45,742 nucleotides of DNA from Mycobacterium pinniadriaticum (GTDB lineage: Bacteria > Actinomycetota > Actinomycetes > Mycobacteriales > Mycobacteriaceae). Below are positions 35,998-44,644 of the stretch, in pieces (position 1 is the stretch's first letter; each line of letters begins with the position of its first letter). Below the pieces are notes generated by a model, which was not told where the DNA came from, did no database searches, and saw only the letters and a list, made by a program, of their open reading frames with translations. Position numbers and translations under genes: made by a program. The stretch covers positions 1 to 45,742 of the forward strand of contig NZ_JAPJDO010000043.1 in NCBI RefSeq assembly GCF_026242045.1, read 5' to 3'.

Positions 35998-36055
35998 ACC
36001 GTCCAACTCTGACATGTCACTAGTGGACTGTCAACGGATGCTGTTGAATTGTCGG

Positions 36056-36508
36056 ATGGCCGAGCAGGACCGGATTGTCAGCGCCAGCAGGCGCATCGCC
36101 GCCCCGGCGGCAGCCATCTTCGAGCTGATCGCCGATCCCTCCCGCCAGCCCGACTGGGACGGCAACGACAACCTCGCCACGGCCGCGCCGGGTCAGCGGG
36201 TCCGCGGTGTGGGTGAGGTGTTCACGACGACGCTGACCCTCGGCGCCGACCGGGAGAATCACGTCGTGGAGTTCGACGAGGGCCGGCTGATCGCGTGGCG
36301 GCCATCCGAGCCGGGCGCGGCCCCGCCGGGGCACCTGTGGCGCTGGCGGCTCGAGCCCGTCGACGAGACCGCCACCGTCGTCACCCACACCTACGACTGG
36401 ACGGACCTGTCCGATCCGAACCGGCTGGCGAGAGCGCAAGCCACCACCGCGGACAAACTGCAGGGGTCGATCGATCGGCTCGCCGCCCTCGCCGAAGCCG
36501 ATCGCTAG
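36056..36508 (+). CDS. SRPBCC (START/polyketide-cyclase-like) protein
   Basis: A 150-residue protein of the SRPBCC superfamily, with the classic start VSASRRIAAPAAAIFELIADPSRQPDWDG, an edge-strand region VGEVFTTTLTLG, WRWRLEPVDETATVVTHTYDW, and a long C-terminal helix. These proteins form a hydrophobic pocket for a lipid-like ligand, and the ligand is unknown. The C-terminal codons overlap the end of the convergent AAA gene by four bases. The frame continues upstream but the ATG at 36056 gives the correct domain start. Confidence 0.8.
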   Translation: MAEQDRIVSASRRIAAPAAAIFELIADPSRQPDWDGNDNLATAAPGQRVRGVGEVFTTTLTLGADRENHVVEFDEGRLIAWRPSEPGAAPPGHLWRWRLEPVDETATVVTHTYDWTDLSDPNRLARAQATTADKLQGSIDRLAALAEADR

Positions 36509-38682
36509 CGTCCGGCCGCAAACGCCCGTAGCGACTCCACCTGGACCGTGTCGAGCGACGGGCGCACCGTCTCGCGGGCCTTGGCCACGTCGTCGGCGGT
36601 GACGTCGGCCGCATCGATCGAGCGGCGCATCGCCGTCAACGCGGCCTCGCGCAACAACGCCACACAGTCGGCCGCGCTGTAGCCGTCCAGTTCGCCGGCC
36701 AGCGCATCGAGATCGACCTCCGGGGACAGCGGTACCGATTTGCCTGCCGTGCGCAGGATTTCGCGGCGCGCGTCGGCGTCGGGCGGCTCGACGAACACCA
36801 GCTTCTCCAACCGGCCCGGGCGCAGTAACGCGGGGTCGATCAGGTCCGGACGATTGGTGGCGCCGAGCACTACGACATCGCGCAGCGGTTCGATGCCGTC
36901 GAGCTCGGTCAGCAGGGTCGCCACCACACGGTCGGTGACGCCGGAGTCGAAACTCTGCCCCCGTCGGGGCGCCAGTGCGTCGATCTCATCGAGGAATACC
37001 AGCGACGGAGCCGAATCCCTTGCCCGGCGGAATAATTCGCGAACGGCCTTCTCCGAGGAGCCGACCCACTTGTCCATCAGTTCGGCGCCCTTCACTGCGT
37101 GCACGGACAGGCGACCCGAACTGGCCAGCGCGCGCACCACGAATGTCTTCCCACATCCCGGTGGGCCGTAGAGCAGTACGCCTCTGGGGGGCTCGACGCC
37201 GAGCCGGGCGAAGGTGTCCGGATGCTGCAGCGGCCACAGCACCGCCTCGGTGAGCGCCTGCTTGACGTCGACCATGTCGCCGACATCGTCGAGGGTGACC
37301 GAGCCGACCGACACCTCCTCGGTAGCCGAGCGTGACAGCGGACGGATCACCGTCAGGGCGCCGGTGAAGTCCTCCTGGGTCAGGGCCGGCGCCCTACCGT
37401 CCTCGCTGGCCCGGGCCGCCGCCCGCAACGCCGCCTCCCGGACCAGTGCTGCCAGATCGGCTCGGACGAATCCTGGTGTGCGCTCGGCGATCTCGTCGAG
37501 TGCGAGACTGTCGGCGGGGACGTCGCGCAGCAGCACCTCCAAGAGCGCCTTGCGGGTGGCCCCGTCGGGCAGGCTCAGGCCCAGCTCACGGTCGCACAGA
37601 TCGGGGGCGCGCAGCCGAGGGTCCAGCGCACCGGGCTGTTGGGAGGTGGCCACCAGCGCCACCCCGGGTGCCGCCACGGCCGTGCGAAGCTCGGCCAGGA
37701 TGGACGCCGACACCGGTTCGGCCGGAGTGGGCAGCAGCGCGTCGATGTCGGTGATCAGCAGCACCCCACCGCCACCGGTGACGGTGGCGACCGCATCGGC
37801 GACGGCGCGGTGCCGATCCTGAGCCGCCAGCGCGCCGGTGTCGGGTCCGTCAAGCTCGACCAGTCGCCGCCCGGCGCACACCGCGCGCACCAGCGTGGCC
37901 TTTCCCACCCCGGCTGGGCCGGTCACCAGCACACCCAGATTCGGTTTGGCACCAAGCTTTTCCAGCAGTTGCGGCTCGTCGAGAGCCAGCTTGAGCCACT
38001 CGGTGAGCCGACCGGCCTGCACGTGCTGGCCCTTGAGGTCGTCGATGGACACCGGCGGAGCTTCCGGCCACACCATGGGTGGGCTGACGGCAGCGGTGCC
38101 TCCGGGTGTACCGGAGATCGGCGTCACGCCGTCACCCCAGGTGATCGACGAATTCGGTTGCACACTCACCGGTCCGGCCGGATCGGTGCCGGTGACGGTG
38201 AGTAACTCCGAGGTCCACGTGATCCCGACCGACGACGCCAGCGCGGAGCTGGCCTGTGTCGTCGACGTGCCGGGGCCCAGGTCGCGGGGCAGCAGCGACA
38301 CCGTGTCGCCGACCGTCATCACCTTGCCCAGCAGGGCCTGCCGCAGCGTCGCCGACGATACCGACCGGGTGGCCAGGGTGGAGCCGCGGACGGTGACCGC
38401 GCGCGCGCCGTACACGGTGACGGGCGCGACCAGCACCGTGGTGTCTTCGCGCAGGCCGGCGTTGGACAGTGTGACGTCGTCCAGCAGCGCCGTGCCGGCC
38501 GGGGTGTCGGGCGGGGCCACTCCCGCGACGGCGGCAGTCGTGCGAGACCCAATGAGCGACACCGCGTCCCATTCACGGATGCCGAGGGCGGCGATCGCCT
38601 CGGGGTGCAGTCGGACCACACCGCGCCGGGAGTCCAGCGCCGAGGTGTTCAGCCGTGCCGTCAGCGCCAGGTTCGACGACAT
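36505..38682 (-). CDS. CDC48-like tandem AAA ATPase (Rv0435c-like)
   Basis: A 725-residue protein with a CDC48-type N-domain (about 1-165) followed by two AAA modules. D2 is intact: Walker A GPPGCGKT (506-513), Walker B VFLDEIDAL, and GATNRPDLIDPALLRPGR. D1 has Walker A GPAGVGKA (255-262), but its Walker B reads ITDIDAL, with T311 at the Asp and D312 at the Glu position, and its second region of homology loses the RPGR motif (LRAPDLCDRE). D1 is therefore probably a binding but weakly hydrolysing ring. Such proteins form hexameric unfoldases; partners are unknown. Start at ATG 38682, 3 nt after the pssA stop. Confidence 0.9.
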   Translation of the reverse strand: MSSNLALTARLNTSALDSRRGVVRLHPEAIAALGIREWDAVSLIGSRTTAAVAGVAPPDTPAGTALLDDVTLSNAGLREDTTVLVAPVTVYGARAVTVRGSTLATRSVSSATLRQALLGKVMTVGDTVSLLPRDLGPGTSTTQASSALASSVGITWTSELLTVTGTDPAGPVSVQPNSSITWGDGVTPISGTPGGTAAVSPPMVWPEAPPVSIDDLKGQHVQAGRLTEWLKLALDEPQLLEKLGAKPNLGVLVTGPAGVGKATLVRAVCAGRRLVELDGPDTGALAAQDRHRAVADAVATVTGGGGVLLITDIDALLPTPAEPVSASILAELRTAVAAPGVALVATSQQPGALDPRLRAPDLCDRELGLSLPDGATRKALLEVLLRDVPADSLALDEIAERTPGFVRADLAALVREAALRAAARASEDGRAPALTQEDFTGALTVIRPLSRSATEEVSVGSVTLDDVGDMVDVKQALTEAVLWPLQHPDTFARLGVEPPRGVLLYGPPGCGKTFVVRALASSGRLSVHAVKGAELMDKWVGSSEKAVRELFRRARDSAPSLVFLDEIDALAPRRGQSFDSGVTDRVVATLLTELDGIEPLRDVVVLGATNRPDLIDPALLRPGRLEKLVFVEPPDADARREILRTAGKSVPLSPEVDLDALAGELDGYSAADCVALLREAALTAMRRSIDAADVTADDVAKARETVRPSLDTVQVESLRAFAAGR

Positions 38683-38685
38683 GTT

Positions 38686-39537
38686 CTACCCGCCCGGCCG
38701 GCGCAGGCCCAGCCTGGCCACCGACCGGCGATTGGGTTGCTTGGCGCGACGGATCGCCCGACGCGCGGCGCGCTGCTGGCGGGGCCGGTCGTTCCACGCC
38801 TCGGGATGCGCGGCGACCCAACGCTGGCTGCGGAACGCGAACGGGATGTGCACGACGTAGGCGGCGATGATCACGAGGATCACCAGATACGGGAAGACGA
38901 ACGCGGCGGCCACGCCGATCGCCAGCAACGCCAGCAGCGGGGCGACCATGTTGGGCCGCACCGTGAAGGTGTGCACCTTACGCATCGGCAGTCGGCTGAC
39001 CACCAACAGTGAGACACCGACCATCCAGATCGACACCGCCCACCATGAGGTCCACCAGCCGTCGCCCCACTGCATCTTGGCGGCCAGCGGGCCGATCGCG
39101 CCGATCGCTCCCGCCGGGGCGGGCATGCCGACGAAGTATTCCTTGGTGTAGGCGGGCAGATCGGCGTCGAGCAGGGCGTTGTAGCGCGCGAGCCGCAGTA
39201 CGATGCACACCGCATAGAGCAGCACGACGACCCAGCCGATGCGGGTGTCGGCCAGCAGCAGGGCATAGACGATGAATGCCGGGGCCACACCGAAGTTGAC
39301 CGCGTCGGCCAGCGAGTCGATCTCCTCGCCCATCCGGGAGGTGGCCTTGAGCACCCGGGCGATCCGCCCGTCGAGGGCGTCCAGGATCGCCGCGGCGGCC
39401 AGGAAGGCCATGGACTCGGTGGGCCGATTGTCCAAGGCGTACTTCACCGACGTCAGTCCCAGACAGATCGCCAGCACCGTCACGGCGCTGGGCAGCAGGC
39501 GCGTGCTGATGAGCGGGCGGGGGCGGGGTTTGATCAC
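38686..39537 (-). CDS. pssA: Phosphatidylserine synthase PssA
   Basis: PssA makes phosphatidylserine from CDP-diacylglycerol and L-serine. The 283-residue membrane protein has the CDP-alcohol phosphotransferase motif DALDGRIAR, followed by GEEIDSLAD, giving the DX2DGX2ARX8GX3DX3D pattern intact, and about six to eight helices. The C-terminus is very basic. Its ATG overlaps the psd stop by four bases, so synthesis of phosphatidylserine and its decarboxylation are coupled. Matches Rv0436c. Confidence 0.95.
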   Translation of the reverse strand: MIKPRPRPLISTRLLPSAVTVLAICLGLTSVKYALDNRPTESMAFLAAAAILDALDGRIARVLKATSRMGEEIDSLADAVNFGVAPAFIVYALLLADTRIGWVVVLLYAVCIVLRLARYNALLDADLPAYTKEYFVGMPAPAGAIGAIGPLAAKMQWGDGWWTSWWAVSIWMVGVSLLVVSRLPMRKVHTFTVRPNMVAPLLALLAIGVAAAFVFPYLVILVIIAAYVVHIPFAFRSQRWVAAHPEAWNDRPRQQRAARRAIRRAKQPNRRSVARLGLRRPGG

Positions 39538-40247
39538 GGCAGTTGCGCCAAGACGGTCTCACCGGCGAGCGCCCGCTGGCCGGGCTCGACCAGGATATGC
39601 GAGCCGACGGGCAGGTAGGTGTCCAACCGCGAGCCGAATCGGATGAGCCCGTAGGTGTCCCCGATGGCGACCTTGTCGCCGGCGTGCAGATCGCAGACGA
39701 TTCGTCGTGCGATCAGGCCGGCGATCTGTACGACCACCACTTCCCGTCCTTCCGGCGTGCGGATCAGCACGCTGTTGCGTTCATTGTCCTCGCTGGCCGC
39801 CGCCAGGTCGGCGGAATGGAATCGGCCCGGCCGGTGCTGCACGGCCAGCACCTCACCGCCGACCGGGAGTCGTTGTACGTGCGCATCCAGCAGGGACAGG
39901 AAGATGCTGATCCGCGGGCGCGGGCCGGCGGGCAATCCCAACTCGGCGGGTGGCTCGGCCTCTTCGACCAGGCAGATCAGTCCATCGGCGGGGGCCACTG
40001 CCACACCGGGGCGGCTCGGTGGTGTGCGGGCCGGGTGCCGGAAGAAGCCCGCATTGGCAACTGCGGCGGCCAGGCCTGCCCGGCGAACCCAGCGGTTCTT
40101 GCGGCCGACGGCCGCCACGGCCAAGCCGGCCGAGATGAACGGCAGGCCGGCGGGGTGAACGGGCGGGACGGAGGAACGCACCAGCGCGACCAGCCGCTGT
40201 GGGCCGGACTTCATGTTGTCTTCCGCGGTGTGGGGGCGTCTGGCCAT
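39534..40247 (-). CDS. psd: Phosphatidylserine decarboxylase Psd
   Basis: Psd converts phosphatidylserine to phosphatidylethanolamine. The 237-residue proenzyme belongs to the short PSD-A group. The self-cleavage site is the Gly-Ser of FGSRLDTYLP (G205-S206), where the serine becomes the pyruvoyl cofactor of the small chain. Other landmarks are VAPADGLICLV, FLSLLDAHVQRLPVGGEV, QHRPGRFHSA and NERNSV. Start ATG 40247 gives MARRP as in Rv0437c. A 37-nt gap separates it from moeA. Confidence 0.95.
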   Translation of the reverse strand: MARRPHTAEDNMKSGPQRLVALVRSSVPPVHPAGLPFISAGLAVAAVGRKNRWVRRAGLAAAVANAGFFRHPARTPPSRPGVAVAPADGLICLVEEAEPPAELGLPAGPRPRISIFLSLLDAHVQRLPVGGEVLAVQHRPGRFHSADLAAASEDNERNSVLIRTPEGREVVVVQIAGLIARRIVCDLHAGDKVAIGDTYGLIRFGSRLDTYLPVGSHILVEPGQRALAGETVLAQLP

Positions 40248-40284
40248 CGGCGACGAGTCTAGCCTCGCAGGAGAACGGCCGGGC

Positions 40285-41508
40285 CTACGACAGGTCCCAC
40301 AGTTGGACCTGCTCGCCAGCGGCCATCTCGGTGACGTCCTCGGCGATCTCCAGCAGGCAGTTCGCCGAGGCCAGCCACCGGAGGTGATGGGATGCCGGCG
40401 GCCCGTAGGTGGTCACGGTGCCCGCCGCCGCGTCGTAGACGCCGCGGCGGAATTGACGTTTTCCCGGTGGTGAGGTCAGGTCGTCGGCCAGCACCGCGGT
40501 CCGCCGCGGCCGGTGAGGGTGTGGAAGTCCCATCGCCGCGCGCAGCGCGGGCCGGACGAACACCTCGAAGGAGACCAGCGCGCTCACCGGGTTGCCGGGC
40601 AGCGTGATGATCGGACAGCCGTTGATGAGTCCCGCCCCCTGCGGCATACCCGGCTGCATGGCGACCTTCACGAACTCCACACCACCACTGGAGCCGCTGG
40701 GTCGGCGACCGTCGCCTCCGTCGAACGCGTCTTTGACCACCTCGTAGGCGCCGGCGCTGACTCCACCGGAGGTGATGATCAGGTCGGCCTGGCCGGCGTA
40801 GCCCTCGAGTACCGCGCTGAACTGGGCGACGTCATCGCTGGACGTCGGCGTGGCCACCACCTCGCCGCCGGCCTCGCGGACCGCGGCCGCCAGCATGATG
40901 GCATTGGATTCGTAGATCTGGCCGGGCTTGAGATCGGTGCCGGCCGACACCAGCTCGGTACCCGTCGACATCACCAGCACACGCTGGCGCGGCCGCACCG
41001 TCAGCGACCCCAAACCCAGTGCGGCAGCCAGACCCAGCGCCGCCGGGGTGACCACCTGGCCGGCTCGCAGCACCGTCGTCCCCGCGGTCACGTCCTCGCC
41101 GGCGCGGCGGATGTGTTGACCGGCCTTGGGAGCCGAGCGGATCTCCACGGTGTCGGTGCGCGCGTCGGTGGCTTCCACCGGGACCACCGCTGTCGCGCCC
41201 GCGGGCAGCGGCGCCCCGGTCATGATCCGGTGCGCGGTGCCCGGAGCCAGCGTCAACGCGTCGGTGCGTCCGGCCGGAATATCCTCGGCGACAGGCAGCT
41301 TCACCGGATTTTTGTCAGCCCCGGTGACGTCCTCGGCGCGCAGGGCGTAGCCGTCCATCGCGGAGTTGTCGAACACCGGCAGCGAGAGCGGCGCCGCGAC
41401 GTCGTCAGCCAACACCAGCCCCTCGGCTTCGGTCAGTCCCACCGTCGCGGCCGTGCGCGCGGCGATCAGGTCGGCGACGACCCGCTGGTGTTCGGAGACT
41501 GTGCGCAT
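40285..41508 (-). CDS. moeA2: Molybdopterin molybdotransferase MoeA
   Basis: MoeA inserts molybdate into adenylated molybdopterin. The 407-residue protein has PLSLPVFDNSAMDGYALRA, the RIMTGAPLPAGATAVVPVE segment, VLVMSTGTELVSAG, ESNAIMLAAAVREAGGEV, the catalytic ITSGGVSAGAYEVVKD, and LPGNPVSALVSFEVFV. It matches Rv0438c (MoeA2) in length and position. The long open frame starting further upstream crosses the SDR gene, so the ATG at 41508 is used. It shares one base with the preceding stop. There is no MogA partner in the window. Confidence 0.93.
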   Translation of the reverse strand: MRTVSEHQRVVADLIAARTAATVGLTEAEGLVLADDVAAPLSLPVFDNSAMDGYALRAEDVTGADKNPVKLPVAEDIPAGRTDALTLAPGTAHRIMTGAPLPAGATAVVPVEATDARTDTVEIRSAPKAGQHIRRAGEDVTAGTTVLRAGQVVTPAALGLAAALGLGSLTVRPRQRVLVMSTGTELVSAGTDLKPGQIYESNAIMLAAAVREAGGEVVATPTSSDDVAQFSAVLEGYAGQADLIITSGGVSAGAYEVVKDAFDGGDGRRPSGSSGGVEFVKVAMQPGMPQGAGLINGCPIITLPGNPVSALVSFEVFVRPALRAAMGLPHPHRPRRTAVLADDLTSPPGKRQFRRGVYDAAAGTVTTYGPPASHHLRWLASANCLLEIAEDVTEMAAGEQVQLWDLS

Positions 41509-42431
41509 CAGACCGGGAAGCTCACGCCGGTCAACTCCTCGGACACCGACCACAGCCGCTGCTGGATGTTCCGATCGTGGGACTGATTGCTGGAGTTCAC
41601 CAGCTTCGGGTGGCCGCGCAGCTCGCGGAACCCGTCCGGCCCGTAGTACTGGCCACCGACCACCGCGGCATCGGTGGCGGCGCGCAGCGTTGGCAGCGCA
41701 CCCAGCTCGGGGCTGTTGAACACCAGACTGCTGAGCAGCTTGACGCCGGGCAGAGAGGAGCCCGGGACGTGGCGGATCAGCTCGGTGTCCGAGATGCCTG
41801 GGTGCGCCGCGACGGCCATGGTCTTCGCATCGGCGGCGGCCAATCGGCGCTGCAACTCGTAGGCGAACATCAGGTTGGCCAGCTTGGACTGTCCATAGGA
41901 GCCGACACGTTCGTATCGGCGGCGTTCCCACTGCAGGTCGTCAAAGTCGATCTTGGCCCGGATGTTGTGAGCGATGCTGGCGACCACGACGACTCGCGAT
42001 CCGTCGACGGGCAGGAGGTTGTCCAGCAGCAGCCCGGTGAGCGCGAAGTGGCCCAGATGGTTCGTGCCGAACTGCAGCTCGAAGCCGTCGGCGGTGGTCT
42101 GCTTCGGCGGGTACATCACTCCCGCGTTGTTGATCAGCAGGTCGATCCGCGGATAGGTGCTGCCCAACTCGGCGGCGGCCTCCCGCACCGATGCCAACGA
42201 CCCCAGGTCCAGTTTGTGCACGGCGATGTCGGCGCCCGGTACTTTTGCCCTGATCTGCGCGGCCGCGGCATCACCTTTGGCGATGTCGCGGACCGCCATC
42301 GCCACTTTCGCCCCGCGTCCGGCCAGCACGCGCGCGGTGTCGAAGCCCAGCCCGGTGTTGGAGCCGGTGACGATCGCGATCCGTCCACGCTGATCCGGGA
42401 CGTCTGCCTCGGTCCACATGTTCCTGCTCAT
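41508..42431 (-). CDS. Short-chain dehydrogenase (Rv0439c-like)
   Basis: A 307-residue SDR of the retinol-dehydrogenase-like type. It has the NADP-binding VTGSNTGLGFDTAR, the NNAGVM motif, the FGTNHLGHFALTGLL region, catalytic Ser in VVVASIAHN, and the YxxxK motif in YGQSKLANLMF, so the active site is complete. The substrate is unknown. The ATG at 42431 follows a TATCGT -10 element by 6 nt. A start at 42461 would add ten residues. Heads the run SDR-moeA-psd-pssA-AAA, in which the genes are nearly contiguous. Confidence 0.9.
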   Translation of the reverse strand: MSRNMWTEADVPDQRGRIAIVTGSNTGLGFDTARVLAGRGAKVAMAVRDIAKGDAAAAQIRAKVPGADIAVHKLDLGSLASVREAAAELGSTYPRIDLLINNAGVMYPPKQTTADGFELQFGTNHLGHFALTGLLLDNLLPVDGSRVVVVASIAHNIRAKIDFDDLQWERRRYERVGSYGQSKLANLMFAYELQRRLAAADAKTMAVAAHPGISDTELIRHVPGSSLPGVKLLSSLVFNSPELGALPTLRAATDAAVVGGQYYGPDGFRELRGHPKLVNSSNQSHDRNIQQRLWSVSEELTGVSFPV

Positions 42432-42437
42432 GGCACG

Positions 42438-42443
42438 ACGATA
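42438..42443 (-). promoter_or_regulatory. Candidate -10 element of the SDR-to-AAA operon
   Basis: TATCGT on the minus strand with 6 nt to the ATG at 42431 suggests a leaderless mRNA. Confidence 0.45.
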
Positions 42444-42477
42444 CGTCGGCCCAACTTGCATCCAACCGGTGGCCGTT

Positions 42478-42483
42478 TACTGT
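42478..42483 (+). promoter_or_regulatory. Candidate -10 element of the HAD gene
   Basis: TACTGT with 6 nt to the ATG at 42490 suggests a leaderless mRNA. The divergent SDR element is only 34 bp away. Confidence 0.45.
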
Positions 42484-42489
42484 CGCGGT

Positions 42490-43305
42490 ATGGCTATCGG
42501 TGGGGTGCTGTTCGACATCGATGGCGTCTTGGTGACGTCATGGAAGCCAATCCCCGGCGCGGCCGAGGCGCTCACGGTCCTAGCCGACCACCAGGTCGCC
42601 CGCTCCTATCTGACCAACACCACCACCCGCACCCGCCAGCAGATCGCCGCGGCGCTGTCGCAGGCCGGTATCGAGGTGCGGCCCGACGAAGTGATCACCG
42701 CCGCCGCGCTGACCGCTGATTATGTGCGGGCCAACTACCCTGATGCGCGATGCTTTCTGGTCAACAATGGCCAGATCGCCGACGATATGCCTGGCATCGA
42801 CATCGTCGATTCCCTGGTCTACGACGATGGAATCGATCCGGGCACCCCCGACGTCATCCTTCTCGGCGGCGCCGGCCCCGAATACAGCCATCGCACGCTG
42901 AGCCGGGTGTACGAATGGATGGCCCAGGGTGTGCCGGTGGTGGCCATGCACCGCAGCACGGCGTGGACCACCACCGAGGGGTTGCGGATCGACACCGGCA
43001 TGTACCTCATCGGCATGGAGCAGACCTCCGGGCGCAGGGCCACCGCCGTGGGCAAGCCGGCGCCGGCGGGATTCGTGGCGTCGGCCGCGCGGCTCGGTGT
43101 CGACCCCGACGAGATGTACATGGTCGGCGACGATCTCAACAACGATGTGCTGGCCGCGCAGGTGGTCGGGATGACGGGTGTGCTGGTGCGTACCGGTAAG
43201 TTCCGTCAGGATACGCTGGACCGTTGGGCCGCAGACGAATTCGCGATGCAACCCAACCACGTCATCGATTCCGTCGCCGATCTGCCCGAGTTGCTCGGGC
43301 TGTAG
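42490..43305 (+). CDS. HAD-superfamily hydrolase, subclass IIA
   Basis: A 271-residue NagD/LHPP-like phosphatase. Motif I is LFDIDGVLV (nucleophile Asp and acid Asp), motif II is the threonine in YLTNTTTRT, the lysine is in VGKPAPAGF, and motif IV is VGDDLNNDVLAA. A type-II C2 cap separates the motifs. These enzymes remove phosphate from small metabolites; the substrate is unknown. It diverges from the SDR gene. In M. tuberculosis this place is taken by groEL2, so this gene is part of a local rearrangement. The 3' end stops 2 bp short of the convergent fusion gene. Confidence 0.9.
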   Translation: MAIGGVLFDIDGVLVTSWKPIPGAAEALTVLADHQVARSYLTNTTTRTRQQIAAALSQAGIEVRPDEVITAAALTADYVRANYPDARCFLVNNGQIADDMPGIDIVDSLVYDDGIDPGTPDVILLGGAGPEYSHRTLSRVYEWMAQGVPVVAMHRSTAWTTTEGLRIDTGMYLIGMEQTSGRRATAVGKPAPAGFVASAARLGVDPDEMYMVGDDLNNDVLAAQVVGMTGVLVRTGKFRQDTLDRWAADEFAMQPNHVIDSVADLPELLGL

Positions 43306-43307
43306 GC

Positions 43308-44612
43308 TTACTGCTCGCTGACGAACCGTACCTGCTTTTCGTAGATCAGCAGCGCTATGCACCCTCCCGTGCTGCCCGGCGAATGGCGGGTGCCGGGCGG
43401 GTTCACCGTGAAGCTGCCGGCCGGGTAGGAGCCATTCTCGTCGAATTCATCGCCCTCGAGCACGAACACATGCTCGTAGCCGACGTGTTCGTGCTCGGGA
43501 ACACGCGCGCCGGCCTCGTAGCGCAACAACACCGCCGACGGCCCGCCGTTGCCTTCGTTGTAGAGCCAATGCGCGGTCACGCCGGGCCGGAAGGGCTGCC
43601 AATCACCTGAGTTCCGAAGCGCTTTCGCCTGCGCGAGCAGGTTCGAAAACATGATGGGCTCGCCGGGAGTGGTGGGCATGCTGGCATTTCCTTTCGGGGA
43701 TTCGTCGAACCACCGGCGCTCGACCCAGCCGAGAGCCAAGATGAGCCATGTGGTGAATACCAGTGGTGCGCAGACGGTTTGCAGTCCGATATCGGAGATC
43801 GCGGGCATCATGATGGTGGCGACCAGGGCGCCGAGGATGGCCAGCCGCAACTTGGCACCACACATCGCGTAGACGGCGACGGCCGTCAGGACACCGTTGA
43901 AGCCGTACAGACCGAGGTTGACGCTGGTCGGATCGACGTCGCGGTAGTAGTAGGACACCAGGGTGCCGATGACCGCCCCGAGCAGGGCGACCACCCCGTG
44001 TCGCCAGTTGCTCAGCAGCAGCCCGCACAACAAGAGGAGACCCGACCAGGCGCTCGTCGAGAAGAGGGCCTGGCCCAGGCTGTGCAGCACCGCACCAACG
44101 GGGTGAAACGTTGTGCCATGGAATGTTTCGAGCGGAATGCGCCGAAGAACGCTGAGATGCGGCGCCAGTGCGTATACGGTCCAGAAGACGATCAGGAACG
44201 GCAGCGTCAGGATCGGGAAGGGCAAGACCGCCACCAGTACTCGGACCAGGACGACGGTGACCGCGACGCACACGACGAGCGTCACCCACATTCCGATATC
44301 GGTCCACCCGGTGTGGAAGAAGCTGGGCAGGGACAGCGCGATCAGGCAGGGGTTCAGACCGGGCAGCCCGGTGGCCAGGACCGCCCCACGCTGGCCGAGC
44401 AGCATGCGCCCGGCTGGTGCCACGACGGCGGCCACCAACAGGTAGGCCGCGGCGATCGGCGATCCCACCAGGGCGGCGGCCACCACGAAAAGTCCGGTCA
44501 GTTCGTTGCTCTGAAAACAGAGTTGCGAGCAACCGCGGAGCACCAAGCGGTAGTACGGGACGTTCACGCCCGGTTCGACGGGCGGGAAAAGGTAGTCGAC
44601 GGGTTGTCTCAT
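43308..44612 (-). CDS. Urea transporter fused to a C-terminal cupin domain
   Basis: The 434-residue product has a urea-transporter (UT) channel at about 25-300, with two repeats marked by GLPGLNPCLIAL and GLYGFNGVLTAV. A linker at 301-320 and a cupin domain at about 325-430 follow. The cupin has both metal motifs: GX5HXHX3EX6G at 368-387 (H374, H376, E380) and the second motif around PGTRH (H410). The ATG at 44612 has GGAG eight nt upstream. An AAAGGA followed by an in-frame ATG at 43679 inside the linker could also start a free 123-residue cupin. It lies 32 nt after the cysteine hydrolase gene, so the two share an operon. The combination suggests urea or biuret nitrogen uptake; the cupin's role, sensor or enzyme, is unknown. 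Confidence 0.85.
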   Translation of the reverse strand: MRQPVDYLFPPVEPGVNVPYYRLVLRGCSQLCFQSNELTGLFVVAAALVGSPIAAAYLLVAAVVAPAGRMLLGQRGAVLATGLPGLNPCLIALSLPSFFHTGWTDIGMWVTLVVCVAVTVVLVRVLVAVLPFPILTLPFLIVFWTVYALAPHLSVLRRIPLETFHGTTFHPVGAVLHSLGQALFSTSAWSGLLLLCGLLLSNWRHGVVALLGAVIGTLVSYYYRDVDPTSVNLGLYGFNGVLTAVAVYAMCGAKLRLAILGALVATIMMPAISDIGLQTVCAPLVFTTWLILALGWVERRWFDESPKGNASMPTTPGEPIMFSNLLAQAKALRNSGDWQPFRPGVTAHWLYNEGNGGPSAVLLRYEAGARVPEHEHVGYEHVFVLEGDEFDENGSYPAGSFTVNPPGTRHSPGSTGGCIALLIYEKQVRFVSEQ

Positions 44613-44644
44613 CGGCAGCTCCACGTTCACTGCCGGCGGGCTTC

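Noticed and set aside
34276..36012. Plus-strand open frame of 578 codons across the start of mnhA
   Set aside because: Antisense to mnhA and the DUF1707 gene, low-complexity polar composition, no family resemblance.
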